Shown here one piece after another: positions 1-6,209 of a DNA stretch of 12,284 nucleotides. Under the pieces are notes generated by a model. It made no database searches and had not been told where the DNA came from. It was given only the letters and a program-made list of their open reading frames with translations. Positions within the stretch are counted from its first letter, which is position 1. Every line of letters starts with the position of its first letter. The position numbers and the translations under genes were made by a program. This stretch comes from Thiotrichaceae bacterium (GTDB lineage Bacteria; Pseudomonadota; Gammaproteobacteria; Thiotrichales; Thiotrichaceae): positions 1 through 12,284 of the forward strand of contig JALVDG010000158.1 of assembly GCA_027009095.1 (NCBI GenBank). The letters run 5' to 3'.

Positions 1-615
1 TGGCAAGTAGAGTATATCGAAGCAGACGGAAGTGAGTTTCGTATCTTCTTAAATGGAGAAGATCAAGGTGTGGTCACATGGGGCTTGTTAGGTAAGCATA
101 ATATTAGCAATGCTTTGGCTGCAATTTCTGCATCACGTCATGCAGGTGTACCTGTTAAACATGCCATAGAAGCATTAAGTGAATTTAAAGGCATTAAGCG
201 TCGCATGCAGTTGCGTGGCGAGGTTAATAATATTCGTGTTTATGATGACTTTGCACATCATCCTACGGCGATTAAAACAACCTTAGAAGGTTTGAGGGCA
301 AATGTCGGTGATAGGAAAATAGTAGCCATTTTAGAACCAAGATCAAATACTATGCGTTTAGGCGTACATCAAAAAAGTTTGCTAGCTTCTTTGCAAGGAG
401 CCGATCAAATTGTTTTGTATCAACCTGATGATGTTGACTGGGATATGCAAGATATTGTTGATAATTTAGGAAGCAAGGCAAGCTTATATCGTAATATCGA
501 TGAGTTAGTTGCCGATGTGGTTGCTACCGCAAATACAGGTGATCAATTGCTCGTGATGAGTAATGGTAGTTTTGGTGGTATTCACGATAAGTTACTCGAA
601 GGCTTAGAAAAGTGA
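1..615 (+). CDS. mpl: UDP-N-acetylmuramate:L-alanyl-gamma-D-glutamyl-meso-diaminopimelate ligase, C-terminal part (Mpl), 5' truncated by window edge
   Basis: This is the C-terminal part of the cytoplasmic ATP-dependent ligase that reattaches recycled murein tripeptide to UDP-MurNAc. The frame is open from base 1 and 204 codons are visible, a little under half of a typical protein of about 450 residues. The visible part holds the end of the central Mur ligase domain (GKHNISNALAA, the substrate/ATP-binding region) and the C-terminal domain, with YDDFAHHPTAI and LEPRSNTM, both hallmarks of Mpl rather than MurC. It ends in VMSNGSFGGIHDKLLEGL, also Mpl-like. The start lies upstream of the window; the GTG near base 70 is internal. 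The stop overlaps the ubiX start (TGATG), so the two are probably cotranscribed. The mpl-ubiX pairing is known in other Gammaproteobacteria. Confidence 0.95.
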   Translation, partial: WQVEYIEADGSEFRIFLNGEDQGVVTWGLLGKHNISNALAAISASRHAGVPVKHAIEALSEFKGIKRRMQLRGEVNNIRVYDDFAHHPTAIKTTLEGLRANVGDRKIVAILEPRSNTMRLGVHQKSLLASLQGADQIVLYQPDDVDWDMQDIVDNLGSKASLYRNIDELVADVVATANTGDQLLVMSNGSFGGIHDKLLEGLEK

Positions 616-1238
616 TGACCAAAAAAGCTGCCCCTTCGGTCACGCTTATTATGACAGGAGCATCGGGTGCAGCTTATGGCTTGCGCTTACTAGAAGAGTT
701 GGTAAAGGCAGGCTCGCAAATTTACCTCCTACTATCTCGACCAGCACATATCGTGATAAAAATGGAGACTGATTTACAACTGCCTGTTCGTGCATCGGAA
801 GTAGAACTATTTTTTACTAAAAAATATCAAGCAAAATCAGGGCAAATAAAAGTCTACGAGAAAGAGCAATGGCTAGCTCCCATTGCAAGTGGCAGTGGGG
901 TTGCAGATGCAACCGTTGTTTGTCCTTGTACCACAGGAACACTTTCATCTATTGCCGTTGGTAGCAGTAAAAATCTATTAGAACGTGCAGCTGATGTCGC
1001 TTTAAAAGAGCGTAAAAAACTGATCCTTGTTATTCGCGAAACGCCACTGTCTGAAATCCACTTAGAGAACATGCTAAAACTCACTCGTATGGGCGCTATT
1101 ATCATGCCAGCAAATCCTGGGTTTTATTTTAAGCCAAAATCTTTGGATGATATTGTCGATTTTATGGTAGCGCGTGTTTTAGATCACTTAGATATTGGGC
1201 ATACTTTGCAATCACGGTGGGGGGATGATCCTTTATAG
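615..1238 (+). CDS. ubiX: Flavin prenyltransferase UbiX
   Basis: UbiX joins dimethylallyl phosphate to reduced FMN to make prenylated FMN, the cofactor of the UbiD decarboxylase in ubiquinone synthesis. The product has 207 residues, close to the roughly 190-210 usual for the family. The N-terminal FMN-binding turn is MTGASGAAYGLRLLEEL. The middle carries VVCPCTTGTLSSIA, then NLLERAADVALKERKKLILVIRETPLSEIHLENML and MPANPGFYF. The Arg-Glu of RETP and the Tyr of GFYF correspond to family active-site positions. VIRETP replaces the more usual VPRETP. I chose ATG 615, which shares its A with the mpl stop; GTG 612 in the same frame would add one residue. No Shine-Dalgarno is obvious, which fits translational coupling to mpl. 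No convincing terminator follows, only a 14-bp palindrome (TAAGAATATTCTTA, 1252-1265). Confidence 0.95.
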   Translation: MTKKAAPSVTLIMTGASGAAYGLRLLEELVKAGSQIYLLLSRPAHIVIKMETDLQLPVRASEVELFFTKKYQAKSGQIKVYEKEQWLAPIASGSGVADATVVCPCTTGTLSSIAVGSSKNLLERAADVALKERKKLILVIRETPLSEIHLENMLKLTRMGAIIMPANPGFYFKPKSLDDIVDFMVARVLDHLDIGHTLQSRWGDDPL

Positions 1239-1283
1239 GTATATTTTTTAGTAAGAATATTCTTAAATAATAGAAAGGGTGAC

Positions 1284-1312
1284 TTGTAATTATATAAGTA
1301 AGAGCTTATATT
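1284..1312 (+). promoter_or_regulatory. Candidate sigma-70 promoter for the thioredoxin-like gene
   Basis: TTGTAA (1284-1289) is followed after 17 bases by TATATT (1307-1312). This puts transcription initiation near 1319, about 94 bases before the chosen GTG start. Both hexamers match consensus at four or five positions and the spacing is ideal. In AT-rich DNA such matches also occur by chance. Confidence 0.4.
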
Positions 1313-1326
1313 CCTAAGCTTGAATA

Positions 1327-1345
1327 TTTCGTGAAATTCACGAAA
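1327..1345 (+). promoter_or_regulatory. Perfect 19-bp palindrome in the leader of the thioredoxin-like gene
   Basis: TTTCGTGAA and TTCACGAAA are perfect 9-base arms around a single central A. The site lies just downstream of the candidate promoter at 1284-1312 and about 70 bases before the gene. The one-base centre makes an RNA hairpin poor, so a DNA operator for a dimeric repressor is the likelier reading. I recognise no known regulator consensus. Confidence 0.4.
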
Positions 1346-1412
1346 CCATTATTTCAGGGGATATCTACTGCTTTTGTTGGGGTGTCCTGAGAACAATTTA
1401 AAGGAAAATATT

Positions 1413-1778
1413 GTGGCTACAGTAGACATTACAGCAGATACATTTGAAGATACAATTACTAAAAATGACATCGTTATCATCGACTTTTGGGCACCTTGGT
1501 GTGGTCCTTGTCGCTCATTTGCACCAATTTATGAAGAAGTATCAGAAAAATACCCTGATATTATTTTTGGTAAAGTCGATACAGAAACAGAACAAGAGCT
1601 AGGTGCTCATTTCCAAATTCGTTCTATTCCTACTTTAATGATTTTCCGTGAGCAAGTTGTTCTATTCTCTCAGCCAGGTATGATGGGTGCATCAGACTTA
1701 GAAGGTATTATCGCAAAAGTTAAAGCATTGGATATGAAAGAAGTTCATGCTGATATTGCCAAGCAAGAACAGGCATAA
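1413..1778 (+). CDS. Thioredoxin-family protein with C-terminal extension
   Basis: This is a small cytoplasmic thiol-disulfide oxidoreductase of the thioredoxin fold, 121 residues and without a signal peptide. DFWAPWCGPC carries the redox pair at about Cys30 and Cys33. KVDTETEQELGAHFQIRSIPTLMIF contains the cis-proline at about residue 73. Compared with classical TrxA (about 108 residues) it has an extra charged tail (ALDMKEVHADIAKQEQA). I chose GTG 1413 because AAGGA at 1401-1405 sits seven bases upstream and the fold then starts at the usual place; an in-frame TTG at 1374 would add an unsupported 13-residue leader. The gene stands alone behind its own candidate promoter and palindrome, so it is probably a monocistronic accessory thioredoxin. 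Its physiological partner cannot be read from the sequence. Confidence 0.9.
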   Translation: MATVDITADTFEDTITKNDIVIIDFWAPWCGPCRSFAPIYEEVSEKYPDIIFGKVDTETEQELGAHFQIRSIPTLMIFREQVVLFSQPGMMGASDLEGIIAKVKALDMKEVHADIAKQEQA

Positions 1779-1782
1779 TTTA

Positions 1783-1837
1783 TAAGCACCCAAATAAAAT
1801 TAATGTAACAAAGTTTAGTTTCCTGTTTTTTGATATT
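1783..1837 (+). repeat. Dispersed repeat, copy A, directly after the thioredoxin-like gene
   Basis: This 55-bp segment starts four bases after the thioredoxin-like stop. It recurs on the other strand at 5619-5660, right after dsbB. Shared blocks are ACCCAAATAAAAT and TTAGTTTCCTGTTTTTT followed by GATATT. Copy A carries a 14-base insertion (about 1801-1814) that the other copy lacks, and a T-run shorter by one. The two copies have the same polarity relative to their upstream gene. There is no GC-rich stem, so it is not a typical terminator. Confidence 0.75.
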
Positions 1838-1915
1838 CAAGATATTACGACGGGAGCATAGCTGGGTTATGCGACCAAAGTAATAAGGAAAAAGATCAGA
1901 ACAGGGGCTAAATTG
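1838..1915. other. Intergenic stretch with one small hairpin
   Basis: Between repeat copy A and the 72-bp element this segment has no coding signal. It holds a weak hairpin, GCATA (1856-1860) with TATGC (1868-1872), inside a slightly GC-richer patch. No T-run follows, so I do not call a terminator. Nothing else is recognised. Confidence 0.4.
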
Positions 1916-1987
1916 GTAACTACTCCGCTTGAATTCGAGCGAAATAGAGTACAATCTAAGCAGTTACTGATTATACTGAGTAGTTAC
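1916..1987 (-). mobile_element. MITE-like element, copy 1 (72 bp, GTAA ends)
   Basis: The element has perfect 10-bp terminal inverted repeats (GTAACTACTC and GAGTAGTTAC). It is flanked by CTAAATTG on the left (1908-1915) and CTAAACCG on the right (1988-1995), a 6 of 8 match that looks like a decayed 8-bp target duplication. Its reverse complement aligns over its whole length with the two ends of copy 3 (11438-11580), so it is a shortened form of that element. It has no coding capacity. GTAA ends plus an 8-bp duplication are the signature of the IS66 family, so mobilisation by an IS66-type transposase elsewhere in the genome is inferred. Confidence 0.75.
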
Positions 1988-2141
1988 CTAAACCGTTAAA
2001 TTAGTTTTGTGAGGATACTTCGTGGTAGAGTAGGGGACTCTGCTTTCGCAAAAGCATTGTGACAAACGGTCAAAAAAATAGTTTTTGGAGAGTATCTAGG
2101 GTATTCTCTACCCTATAGTGATTTTAAGAAGAAAGGTTCTT
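1988..2141 (+). promoter_or_regulatory. accA: Hairpin-rich leader region upstream of accA
   Basis: Several hairpins can be drawn. GTAGAGT pairs with ACTCTGC around 2025-2043, and TGCTTT pairs with AAAGCA (2041-2056). GAGAGTA (2088-2094) pairs with TATTCTC (2102-2108) through one G-U pair, while TAGGGTA (2097-2103) pairs with TACCCTA (2109-2115). The last two share bases and exclude each other. A TATAGT hexamer at 2114-2119 could be a -10 box, but no good -35 is visible. Whether these folds regulate accA or only reflect intergenic composition is unknown. Confidence 0.35.
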
Positions 2142-3095
2142 ATGAAGGCTGATTTCCTAGATTTTGAGCAACCTGTTGCTGAGTTAGAAGCTAAGATTGA
2201 TGAGTTACGTTATGTTAGTAACTCGGAAGTTAATTTAGGAGAAGAAGTTGCAAAACTTGAAGAAAAAGCAGGAGCACTTACCAAGAGTATTTTCAGTAAG
2301 CTAACGTCAAAGCAAATAGGGCAGCTCGCAAGACACCCTCTACGACCTTATACTTTTGATCTTATCGAGCGTCTTTGTACCGACTTCCAAGAGCTACATG
2401 GTGATCGTCATTATGGTGATGACCAAGCAATCGTTGGTGGTATAGCACGTTTTGACGGTCAGCCCGTTATGGTTATTGGTCATCAAAAAGGGCGTGATAC
2501 AAACGAGAATATTGCGCGTAATTTTGGTATGCCTCGTCCAGAAGGTTACCGTAAAGCACTTCGCTTAATGAAGTTGGCCGAAAAGTTCCATATTCCCATT
2601 TTTACCTTTATTGATACACCAGGTGCTTACCCCGGTATTGGTGCAGAAGAGCGTGGTCAAAGTGAAGCTATCGCGCGTAATCTTTTTGAAATGTCTCAAC
2701 TCCGCACACCTATTATTGCCACAATAGTTGGTGAAGGTGGTTCAGGAGGAGCACTTGCTATAGCCGTTGCAGATAAAGTAATGATGTTGGAATATAGTAC
2801 TTATTCTGTTATCTCACCAGAGGGGTGCGCGTCTATTTTATGGAAAGATGCTAAAAAATCAGATGTTGCCGCAGAAGCGCTAGGTATTACATCCAGCCGT
2901 TTAAGTGAGCTTGGTTTAATCGACCGTATTATTGCCGAGCCATTAGGTGGCGCGCATCGCGACTACGACGCACTGGCGGAGAATATGCGAGAAGCTTTGG
3001 AGTCAAGTTTGCGCGAAGTACGCTCATTGAGTATTGATAAGCTTTTAGAGAAACGTTATCAAAAACTAATGGCTTTGGGGAAATTTGAAGAGTAA
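2142..3095 (+). CDS. accA: Acetyl-CoA carboxylase carboxyltransferase subunit alpha
   Basis: AccA with AccD forms the carboxyltransferase that moves the carboxyl group from biotinylated AccB to acetyl-CoA, giving malonyl-CoA for fatty acid synthesis in the cytoplasm. The product has 317 residues, as against 319 in E. coli, and is alignable from end to end. It begins with [18 protein letters not shown]. It then shows [76 protein letters not shown] and [16 protein letters not shown], the last two forming the crotonase-type carboxyltransferase core with its oxyanion-hole glycines. ATG 2142 is preceded by GAAAGG at 2131-2136, five bases away; an in-frame GTG at 2118 would add eight residues with no family support. 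tilS follows after 22 bases, the accA-tilS order seen in enterics. Confidence 0.97.
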   Translation: MKADFLDFEQPVAELEAKIDELRYVSNSEVNLGEEVAKLEEKAGALTKSIFSKLTSKQIGQLARHPLRPYTFDLIERLCTDFQELHGDRHYGDDQAIVGGIARFDGQPVMVIGHQKGRDTNENIARNFGMPRPEGYRKALRLMKLAEKFHIPIFTFIDTPGAYPGIGAEERGQSEAIARNLFEMSQLRTPIIATIVGEGGSGGALAIAVADKVMMLEYSTYSVISPEGCASILWKDAKKSDVAAEALGITSSRLSELGLIDRIIAEPLGGAHRDYDALAENMREALESSLREVRSLSIDKLLEKRYQKLMALGKFEE

Positions 3096-3117
3096 TTAAT
3101 ACTTTTTTGTCTTTCTC

Positions 3118-4374
3118 GTGCTAAATATCGATAAACTAAGAGAAACTCTCACCACATCCATATCATCAAAAAAACTGCTTATTGCCTTTAGCGGTGGGCT
3201 TGATTCCTATGTGTTGCTTCATGCAATCGTCAAATTAAATAATATATTTAACGACTTTCAGATACGTGCGATTCATATTGATCATGGCTTACAAAAAATA
3301 TCTGCGCAATGGTCAGATCAGTGTTTAAATATCTGTAAAAGCTTAGATATTGATTGTGAAATCATCTCCTTAGGCTTATCTATTCCAAAAGGTGAGAGCT
3401 TGGAAGCCGTTGCCAGAGAAGCACGTTATCAAGCCTTTAAAGATGTCTTACAAGCAGGTGAGGTACTACTAACCGCACAGCATCAAGATGATCAAGCTGA
3501 AACTCTTTTAATACAGCTCTTTCGAGGAGCAGGTGTTAATGGCTTAGCAGCAATGCCTGTACTTAGTCGCTTTGGAAAAGGGCATCATCTACGCCCACTG
3601 CTTGATGTGTCACGCACCTCACTAGAAGCTTATGCAAACTTTCATTCTCTAGATGTTATTGAAGACCCAAGTAATCAAGATCAATGTTTTGATCGAAATT
3701 ATTTGCGTCACGATATTATAACTCGCTTAAAGCAGAGATGGCCTAGTATAAACGCTGTACTTTCTCGCGTAGCCCATCATCAGGCAGAAACTAAAGACTT
3801 GCTCGCAGAATATCTAGAAGAAGATTTACCTTTGATAAAAGGTCGGCGAGAAGGAACATTGTCGATTACAAAGCTTAAATCTTTATCTGCTGCTCGATGC
3901 CATGCGCTTATCCGTTATTTTTTATCTCAGAAAGGCTTTCTCGCTCCCTCATCTAAAAAATTAGCTCATATTGTAAGTGATGTATTAAATGCAAGGGACG
4001 ATGCGATGCCTTGTGTGCAATGGCAAGGTGTAGAGGTTAGACGTTATCAAGATGATTTGTACGCAATACCGCCTCTTTCTAAGCATGATGCAAGCCAATG
4101 TATCGTCTGGAATATTAATCAAGACTTATATCTCCCATCCCTAAAGAGGATATTGAAAGTAGAATTATTAAACGATATAACGGGGTTTGATAAAGAGAGT
4201 GTGGATAATGTAGAAGTACGTTTTCGCCAAGGCGGGGAGAGAATCTTTCGGGCAGAGAGAAAGCATACTTTTACACTAAAAAAATATTTTCAAGAAATGC
4301 ATATAGCACCGTGGGAGCGAGACAGAATTCCACTCATTTATATGGATAATAAATTAGTCGCTATAGCGGTTTAG
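3118..4374 (+). CDS. tilS: tRNA(Ile)-lysidine synthetase TilS
   Basis: TilS converts the wobble cytidine of tRNA-Ile(CAU) to lysidine with lysine and ATP, so that the tRNA reads AUA codons. The product has 418 residues. The N-terminal PP-loop SGGLDS is at about residues 25-30, followed by IDHGLQ, EAVAREARYQAF, TAQHQDDQAETLLIQLFRGAGVNGLAAM and RPLLDVSRTSLEAYA. EDPSNQDQCFDRNYLRHDI is the signature of the N-terminal domain end. The C-terminal domain has VRFRQGGERIFRAERKHTFTLKKYFQE and PWERDRIPLIYMDNKLVAIAV. The protein stops right after this last strand, where, as I recall, many relatives continue for some 10-25 residues. GTG 3118 is the best start although it has no clear Shine-Dalgarno, so translation may depend on coupling to accA 22 bases upstream. 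Confidence 0.95.
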   Translation: MLNIDKLRETLTTSISSKKLLIAFSGGLDSYVLLHAIVKLNNIFNDFQIRAIHIDHGLQKISAQWSDQCLNICKSLDIDCEIISLGLSIPKGESLEAVAREARYQAFKDVLQAGEVLLTAQHQDDQAETLLIQLFRGAGVNGLAAMPVLSRFGKGHHLRPLLDVSRTSLEAYANFHSLDVIEDPSNQDQCFDRNYLRHDIITRLKQRWPSINAVLSRVAHHQAETKDLLAEYLEEDLPLIKGRREGTLSITKLKSLSAARCHALIRYFLSQKGFLAPSSKKLAHIVSDVLNARDDAMPCVQWQGVEVRRYQDDLYAIPPLSKHDASQCIVWNINQDLYLPSLKRILKVELLNDITGFDKESVDNVEVRFRQGGERIFRAERKHTFTLKKYFQEMHIAPWERDRIPLIYMDNKLVAIAV

Positions 4375-4397
4375 TATGATAAAGACAGGATAAATAC

Positions 4398-4940
4398 GTG
4401 AAATTATTAGAAACAATGTTTGAAAATTTTCTTTGGAATAGTCGTTTAATGGTATTAGCGGCGGTGTTAATGAGTTTAGTCTCCGCGGCAGCAGTGCTAT
4501 ATATGTCGAGTATAGATGCTTGGATCATGGTAAGCCATCTTGGTAATTATCTCTCGTCAGAGATTTCGACAGAAGAACGTTTAATATTAAGAGCAGAAAC
4601 AATTAAACACGTTGTTGAAATTATTGATGGTTATCTGCTAGCAACGGTATTACTTATCTTTGCTTTAGGACTATATGAATTATTTATTAGTAAAATAGAT
4701 GGTGCAGAACATAAAGAAGGTGCTTCAAAAATACTAATTATTAATAGCTTAGACGATCTTAAAAATCGTTTGGCAAAAGTAATTTTGATGATATTAATCG
4801 TGCGTTATTTCGAGCATGCACTTAATATGAAATTTGATACGCCACTTGATCTTTTATATTTTGCAAGTGGGATAGCATTTCTTGGTTTGGCACTTTACCT
4901 TACTCATTCGCATGGAGAAGGCGGTAAAGGCGAGCACTAA
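4398..4940 (+). CDS. yqhA: YqhA / UPF0114 family inner-membrane protein
   Basis: This 180-residue membrane protein has four hydrophobic segments, at about residues 17-36, 77-97, 122-140 and 150-170. It opens with the family-type MFENFLWNSRLMVLAAVLMSLV and has GYLLATVLLIFALGLYELFIS and SLDDLKNRLAKVILMILIVRYFEHAL, the regions I recognise as UPF0114. The molecular function of the family is not established to my knowledge. The C-terminus is histidine- and glycine-rich (THSHGEGGKGEH). GTG 4398 has AGGA at 4387-4390 seven bases upstream; ATG 4416 is an alternative six residues shorter. It follows tilS after 23 bases and is probably the last gene of the accA-tilS unit, ended by the terminator at 4970-4996. 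Confidence 0.85.
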   Translation: MKLLETMFENFLWNSRLMVLAAVLMSLVSAAAVLYMSSIDAWIMVSHLGNYLSSEISTEERLILRAETIKHVVEIIDGYLLATVLLIFALGLYELFISKIDGAEHKEGASKILIINSLDDLKNRLAKVILMILIVRYFEHALNMKFDTPLDLLYFASGIAFLGLALYLTHSHGEGGKGEH

Positions 4941-4969
4941 AACATCAACCCTTTTAAAGTTGCGGCATA

Positions 4970-4996
4970 AAAAAGACCATCTCAGATGGTCTTTTT
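4970..4996. terminator. Bidirectional intrinsic terminator between yqhA and grxD
   Basis: AAAAAGACCATC (4970-4981) and GATGGTCTTTTT (4985-4996) form a perfect 12-bp stem around the loop TCA. The A-run on one side and the T-run on the other let it act on both strands. It lies 29 bases after the yqhA stop and 45 bases after the grxD stop, so it serves both convergent genes. Confidence 0.92.
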
Positions 4997-5041
4997 AGGC
5001 TATAGAGTTAAATAATTTGTGATCACTCAGTACAATAATTT

Positions 5042-5377
5042 TTAAGCCTCTTGGCTACTCTTGCCTGCTTTAGCCGCTTTTACCATTTTCTGTAACTCGC
5101 CACTTGCATGCATCTCAAGTGTAATATCACAACCACCGATTAGCTCGCCATTAATATAAACCTGCGGGAAGGTAGGCCAATCAGCAAATTTTGGTAGATG
5201 CTGAAAAATTTCAGGATCAGTCAGTACGTTAACATAGGCAAACTCTTCACCACAATCCATAAGAGCCTGTGCAGTACGGCTTGAAAAACCACATTGTGGT
5301 AATTGTGGTGTGCCTTTCATGAAAACAATGACAGGGTTTTCATCAACAGCACTTTTAATTCTTTCCATTACGTCCAT
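5042..5377 (-). CDS. grxD: Monothiol glutaredoxin, CGFS type (Grx4/GrxD)
   Basis: CGFS glutaredoxins bind a bridging [2Fe-2S] cluster with glutathione and pass it to client or carrier proteins; they have little disulfide reductase activity. The product has 111 residues, as against 115 in E. coli. The cluster-ligating Cys29 lies in PQCGFS. The family signature continues with YVNVLTDPEIFQHLPKFADWPTFPQVYINGELIGGCDI, which contains the cis-proline (TFPQ) and the glutathione-binding GGCD. A basic, disordered-looking tail ends the protein. ATG 5377 has a purine-rich GTGAG about eight bases upstream; an in-frame ATG three codons later is less likely. A perfect TATAAT on the minus strand (5426-5431) is its probable -10. 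It ends at the shared terminator 4970-4996. Confidence 0.95.
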   Translation of the reverse strand: MDVMERIKSAVDENPVIVFMKGTPQLPQCGFSSRTAQALMDCGEEFAYVNVLTDPEIFQHLPKFADWPTFPQVYINGELIGGCDITLEMHASGELQKMVKAAKAGKSSQEA

Positions 5378-5414
5378 GGTGATCTCACTTTAATATTGTT
5401 TAAATTGTTAACTA

Positions 5415-5472
5415 CCTAGCTTTTCATTATATTCCCCAATTTATTTTTGAGAAAAAGAGCAGTAAAGCTAGG
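5415..5472 (-). promoter_or_regulatory. grxD: Probable grxD promoter between inverted arms
   Basis: On the minus strand TATAAT (plus coordinates 5426-5431) is a perfect -10 box. The matching -35 at 17 bases is a poor TTTCTC. Perfect 9-base inverted arms, CCTAGCTTT (5415-5423) and AAAGCTAGG (5464-5472), enclose the promoter, with one arm at the expected start point and the other upstream of the -35. This could be a looping or paired operator, but arms of this length and spacing also arise by chance at AT-rich composition. Confidence 0.4.
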
Positions 5473-5618
5473 GAATTACTTGAATTTCATGTTCTAGTCT
5501 AAACAACTTTGTGTCGAAAAAAAACGCTAAATTTACAAGGTTTTTTTTATTTTGCAGAGTTGTGGTATTAGCTCTTTAATAATAGAGACGAAAGGCTATA
5601 ACTCAAGGGGACTAGATC
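5473..5618. other. Non-coding stretch between grxD and dsbB
   Basis: The segment has poly-A and poly-T tracts (5518-5524 and 5541-5548). It also has a plus-strand fold in which GAGTTGTGG (5557-5565) pairs with CTATAACTC (5596-5604) through two G-U pairs, with an inner CTCT/AGAG stem. On the minus strand, where dsbB transcripts would run, the G-U pairs become A-C mismatches, so it is unlikely to be the dsbB terminator. No gene is seen. Confidence 0.3.
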
Positions 5619-5660
5619 AATATCAAAAAAACAGGAAACTAAATTTTATTTGGGTACTTA
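5619..5660 (-). repeat. Dispersed repeat, copy B, directly after dsbB
   Basis: This 42-bp segment lies 12 bases after the dsbB stop when read on the minus strand. It matches 1783-1837 in inverted orientation, except for a missing 14-base block, one base near the start (TAAGTACCC against TAAGCACCC) and one extra T in the homopolymer. Together the copies flank about 3.8 kb carrying accA, tilS, yqhA and grxD. Confidence 0.75.
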
Positions 5661-5672
5661 GTTGTTTTCCAC

Positions 5673-6158
5673 TTAATGTCCTTTTATCAGTAGCTTTATG
5701 CCATAGAGAAAAAAGCCTGAAAAGATGATTAGAGCTAACTCTGGCGTATTAAATCCTGCAAATGTCCAAGCAACTTCGGCACAATCTCCGGTACCTTGGA
5801 ATATTTTTTCGATAACTTCATTGGGTGGTAGTGTTTTTACCCAATAGTCTAGACCTTCACCACAAGCAGGACGCTGATCTTCGGGAAGATTTTGTAGCCA
5901 AGCATGCCGACTAGCAACGGCAATACCCGCAAGACTAGCAGTTGCTACAATTTGTCCGTAGAGTCGCCGAACAAGAGAGTGTTTAGGGTTATGTAGCAGT
6001 CCAACAAGAAAAATGGCGGCTAATGTAATGACAACAATACGTTCTATTATGCAAAGTGGGCATGGTTCTAGGTTTAATCCATATTGAAAAAAGAGAGCAG
6101 TAGCAATAATAATTGTGCTAAAAATAAAGCCAATAATAAAGGCTGGTCGGATGGACAT
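5673..6158 (-). CDS. dsbB: Disulfide bond formation protein B
   Basis: DsbB is the inner-membrane quinone reductase that reoxidises periplasmic DsbA. The product has 161 residues, close to the usual 160-180, with four transmembrane segments (about residues 7-25, 41-56, 68-84 and 138-158). The first periplasmic loop has the CPLC pair at Cys33 and Cys36 within EPCPLCIIER. The second loop holds Cys99 (PACGEG) and Cys126 (GDCAEVAWTF), the pair that exchanges with DsbA. All four redox cysteines are present. ATG 6158 has GGAG nine bases upstream. dsbA is not in the window. The gene appears monocistronic and is divergent from the PQQ/heme gene across a 295-bp gap. Confidence 0.95.
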   Translation of the reverse strand: MSIRPAFIIGFIFSTIIIATALFFQYGLNLEPCPLCIIERIVVITLAAIFLVGLLHNPKHSLVRRLYGQIVATASLAGIAVASRHAWLQNLPEDQRPACGEGLDYWVKTLPPNEVIEKIFQGTGDCAEVAWTFAGFNTPELALIIFSGFFLYGIKLLIKGH

Positions 6159-6209
6159 TTAATTTTGCTCCATGATATTTGTAAATTCTCTTATACTACA
6201 CGTTAAACT

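Noticed and set aside
854..1105. Open frame on the minus strand inside ubiX
   Set aside because: It is fully antisense to a well-conserved gene, has no ribosome site and no family resemblance.
1252..1265. Terminator of ubiX at TAAGAATATTCTTA
   Set aside because: It is a loop-free AT palindrome without a GC stem or following T-run; it could be a protein site but nothing supports that.
1745..1954. Minus-strand open frame of 69 codons after the thioredoxin-like gene
   Set aside because: It runs across the repeat and into the 72-bp element, overlaps the end of the thioredoxin gene, and has no recognisable sequence.
2118..2141. Upstream GTG start for accA
   Set aside because: It adds eight residues absent from the family, while ATG 2142 has a well-placed GAAAGG and gives the normal length.
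5557..5604. Terminator of dsbB
   Set aside because: The stem is good only on the plus strand because of its G-U pairs, and no T-run follows on either strand.
1783..5660. Inverted repeats A and B as ends of a composite transposon carrying accA to grxD
   Set aside because: There is no transposase, the repeats lack matching flanking duplications, and the enclosed genes are core genes in a familiar order.
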